From NCBI GenBank assembly GCA_031308135.1, contig JAHLJT010009355.1, positions 1,673,217 through 1,737,216 of the forward strand: DNA of 64,000 nucleotides, given 5' to 3'. The notes under the pieces are model-generated. The model was not told the origin of the DNA and ran no database searches. It saw nothing but the letters and a program-made list of their open reading frames with translations. Positions 63,861 through 64,000 of this stretch are shown here, piece by piece. Made by a program: the position numbers and the translations under genes. The stretch's first letter is position 1. Each line of letters opens with the position of its first letter. Origin of the DNA: Acheta domesticus (lineage: Eukaryota; Arthropoda; Insecta; Orthoptera; Gryllidae).

Positions 63861-64000
63861 CGTGGAATGCCCGTGCGATGACCCAGAAGGGTTGGACTGT
63901 TAAGTTAAGCTAGTTATAAGCTAGGTTAAGATAGTATTAAGAACTGTAGGGGGCTTCACCCGATTATTGTTTTTTTTAATTTGCTTTGAATTAAACTCAG

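Noticed and set aside
1..64000. CRISPR array or prokaryotic operon
   Set aside because: No spacer-repeat alternation; tandem arrays have no unique spacers, and the composition, SINEs and LINEs are eukaryotic.

Overview
The window looks like intergenic or intronic DNA from a large, repeat-rich arthropod genome, most likely an insect. The signs are eukaryotic AT-rich sequence, long intergenes, tRNA-derived SINEs, non-LTR retrotransposon remnants, many terminal-inverted-repeat (TIR) DNA transposons (hAT, Tc1/mariner, pogo/Tigger and foldback MITEs), and splice-site-like signals. No complete protein-coding gene can be read from it. Nearly all long open frames are translations of low-complexity GC-rich minisatellites. 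I cannot name the species; a polyneopteran-type large genome is only a guess.

Layout. 1-8 kb: a decayed reverse-transcriptase fragment, an LTR-like segment and a splice-flanked exon candidate. 7.8-17 kb: two copies of a roughly 320-bp SINE (one nested in a pogo/Tigger-like element), a 22-bp minisatellite, a 46-bp minisatellite lying directly before an exon-like open segment, and a C-rich array. 17-24 kb: a 1.24-kb hAT element with matching 8-bp duplications, two Dong/R4-like LINE fragments embedded head-to-tail in (TAA)n tracts, and an internally deleted Tc1 element. 26-27.4 kb: Penelope-like repeat sequence with hammerhead-like motifs, and a third Dong-like fragment, again starting in a (TAA)n tract. 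28-38 kb: copies of a 1.6-kb AT-rich repeat with ACTTTCCCGTAT ends, a second SINE family, a G-rich array and a hAT MITE. 38.4-38.9 kb: two splice-bounded, phase-compatible exon candidates. 41-47 kb and 49-52 kb: GC-rich arrays beside short CpG-dense cores. 53-59 kb: a CR1-like LINE end, then a cluster of hAT and foldback MITEs. 59-64 kb: more copies of the AT-rich repeat, a tRNA-like segment and a final CpG-dense region with a C-rich array.

Recurring theme: a short non-repetitive CpG-rich core, often with homeodomain-, Sox- or NRF1-like sites, sits beside a strand-asymmetric GC minisatellite. This could mark regulatory islands of a nearby gene, but that is inference. The best-supported items are the LINE fragments with conserved protein motifs, the TIR elements with target-site duplications, the multicopy SINE and the exact tandem arrays. 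Exon candidates rest on splice-like signals alone. Boundaries without an explicit terminal motif are approximate to about 10-30 bases.
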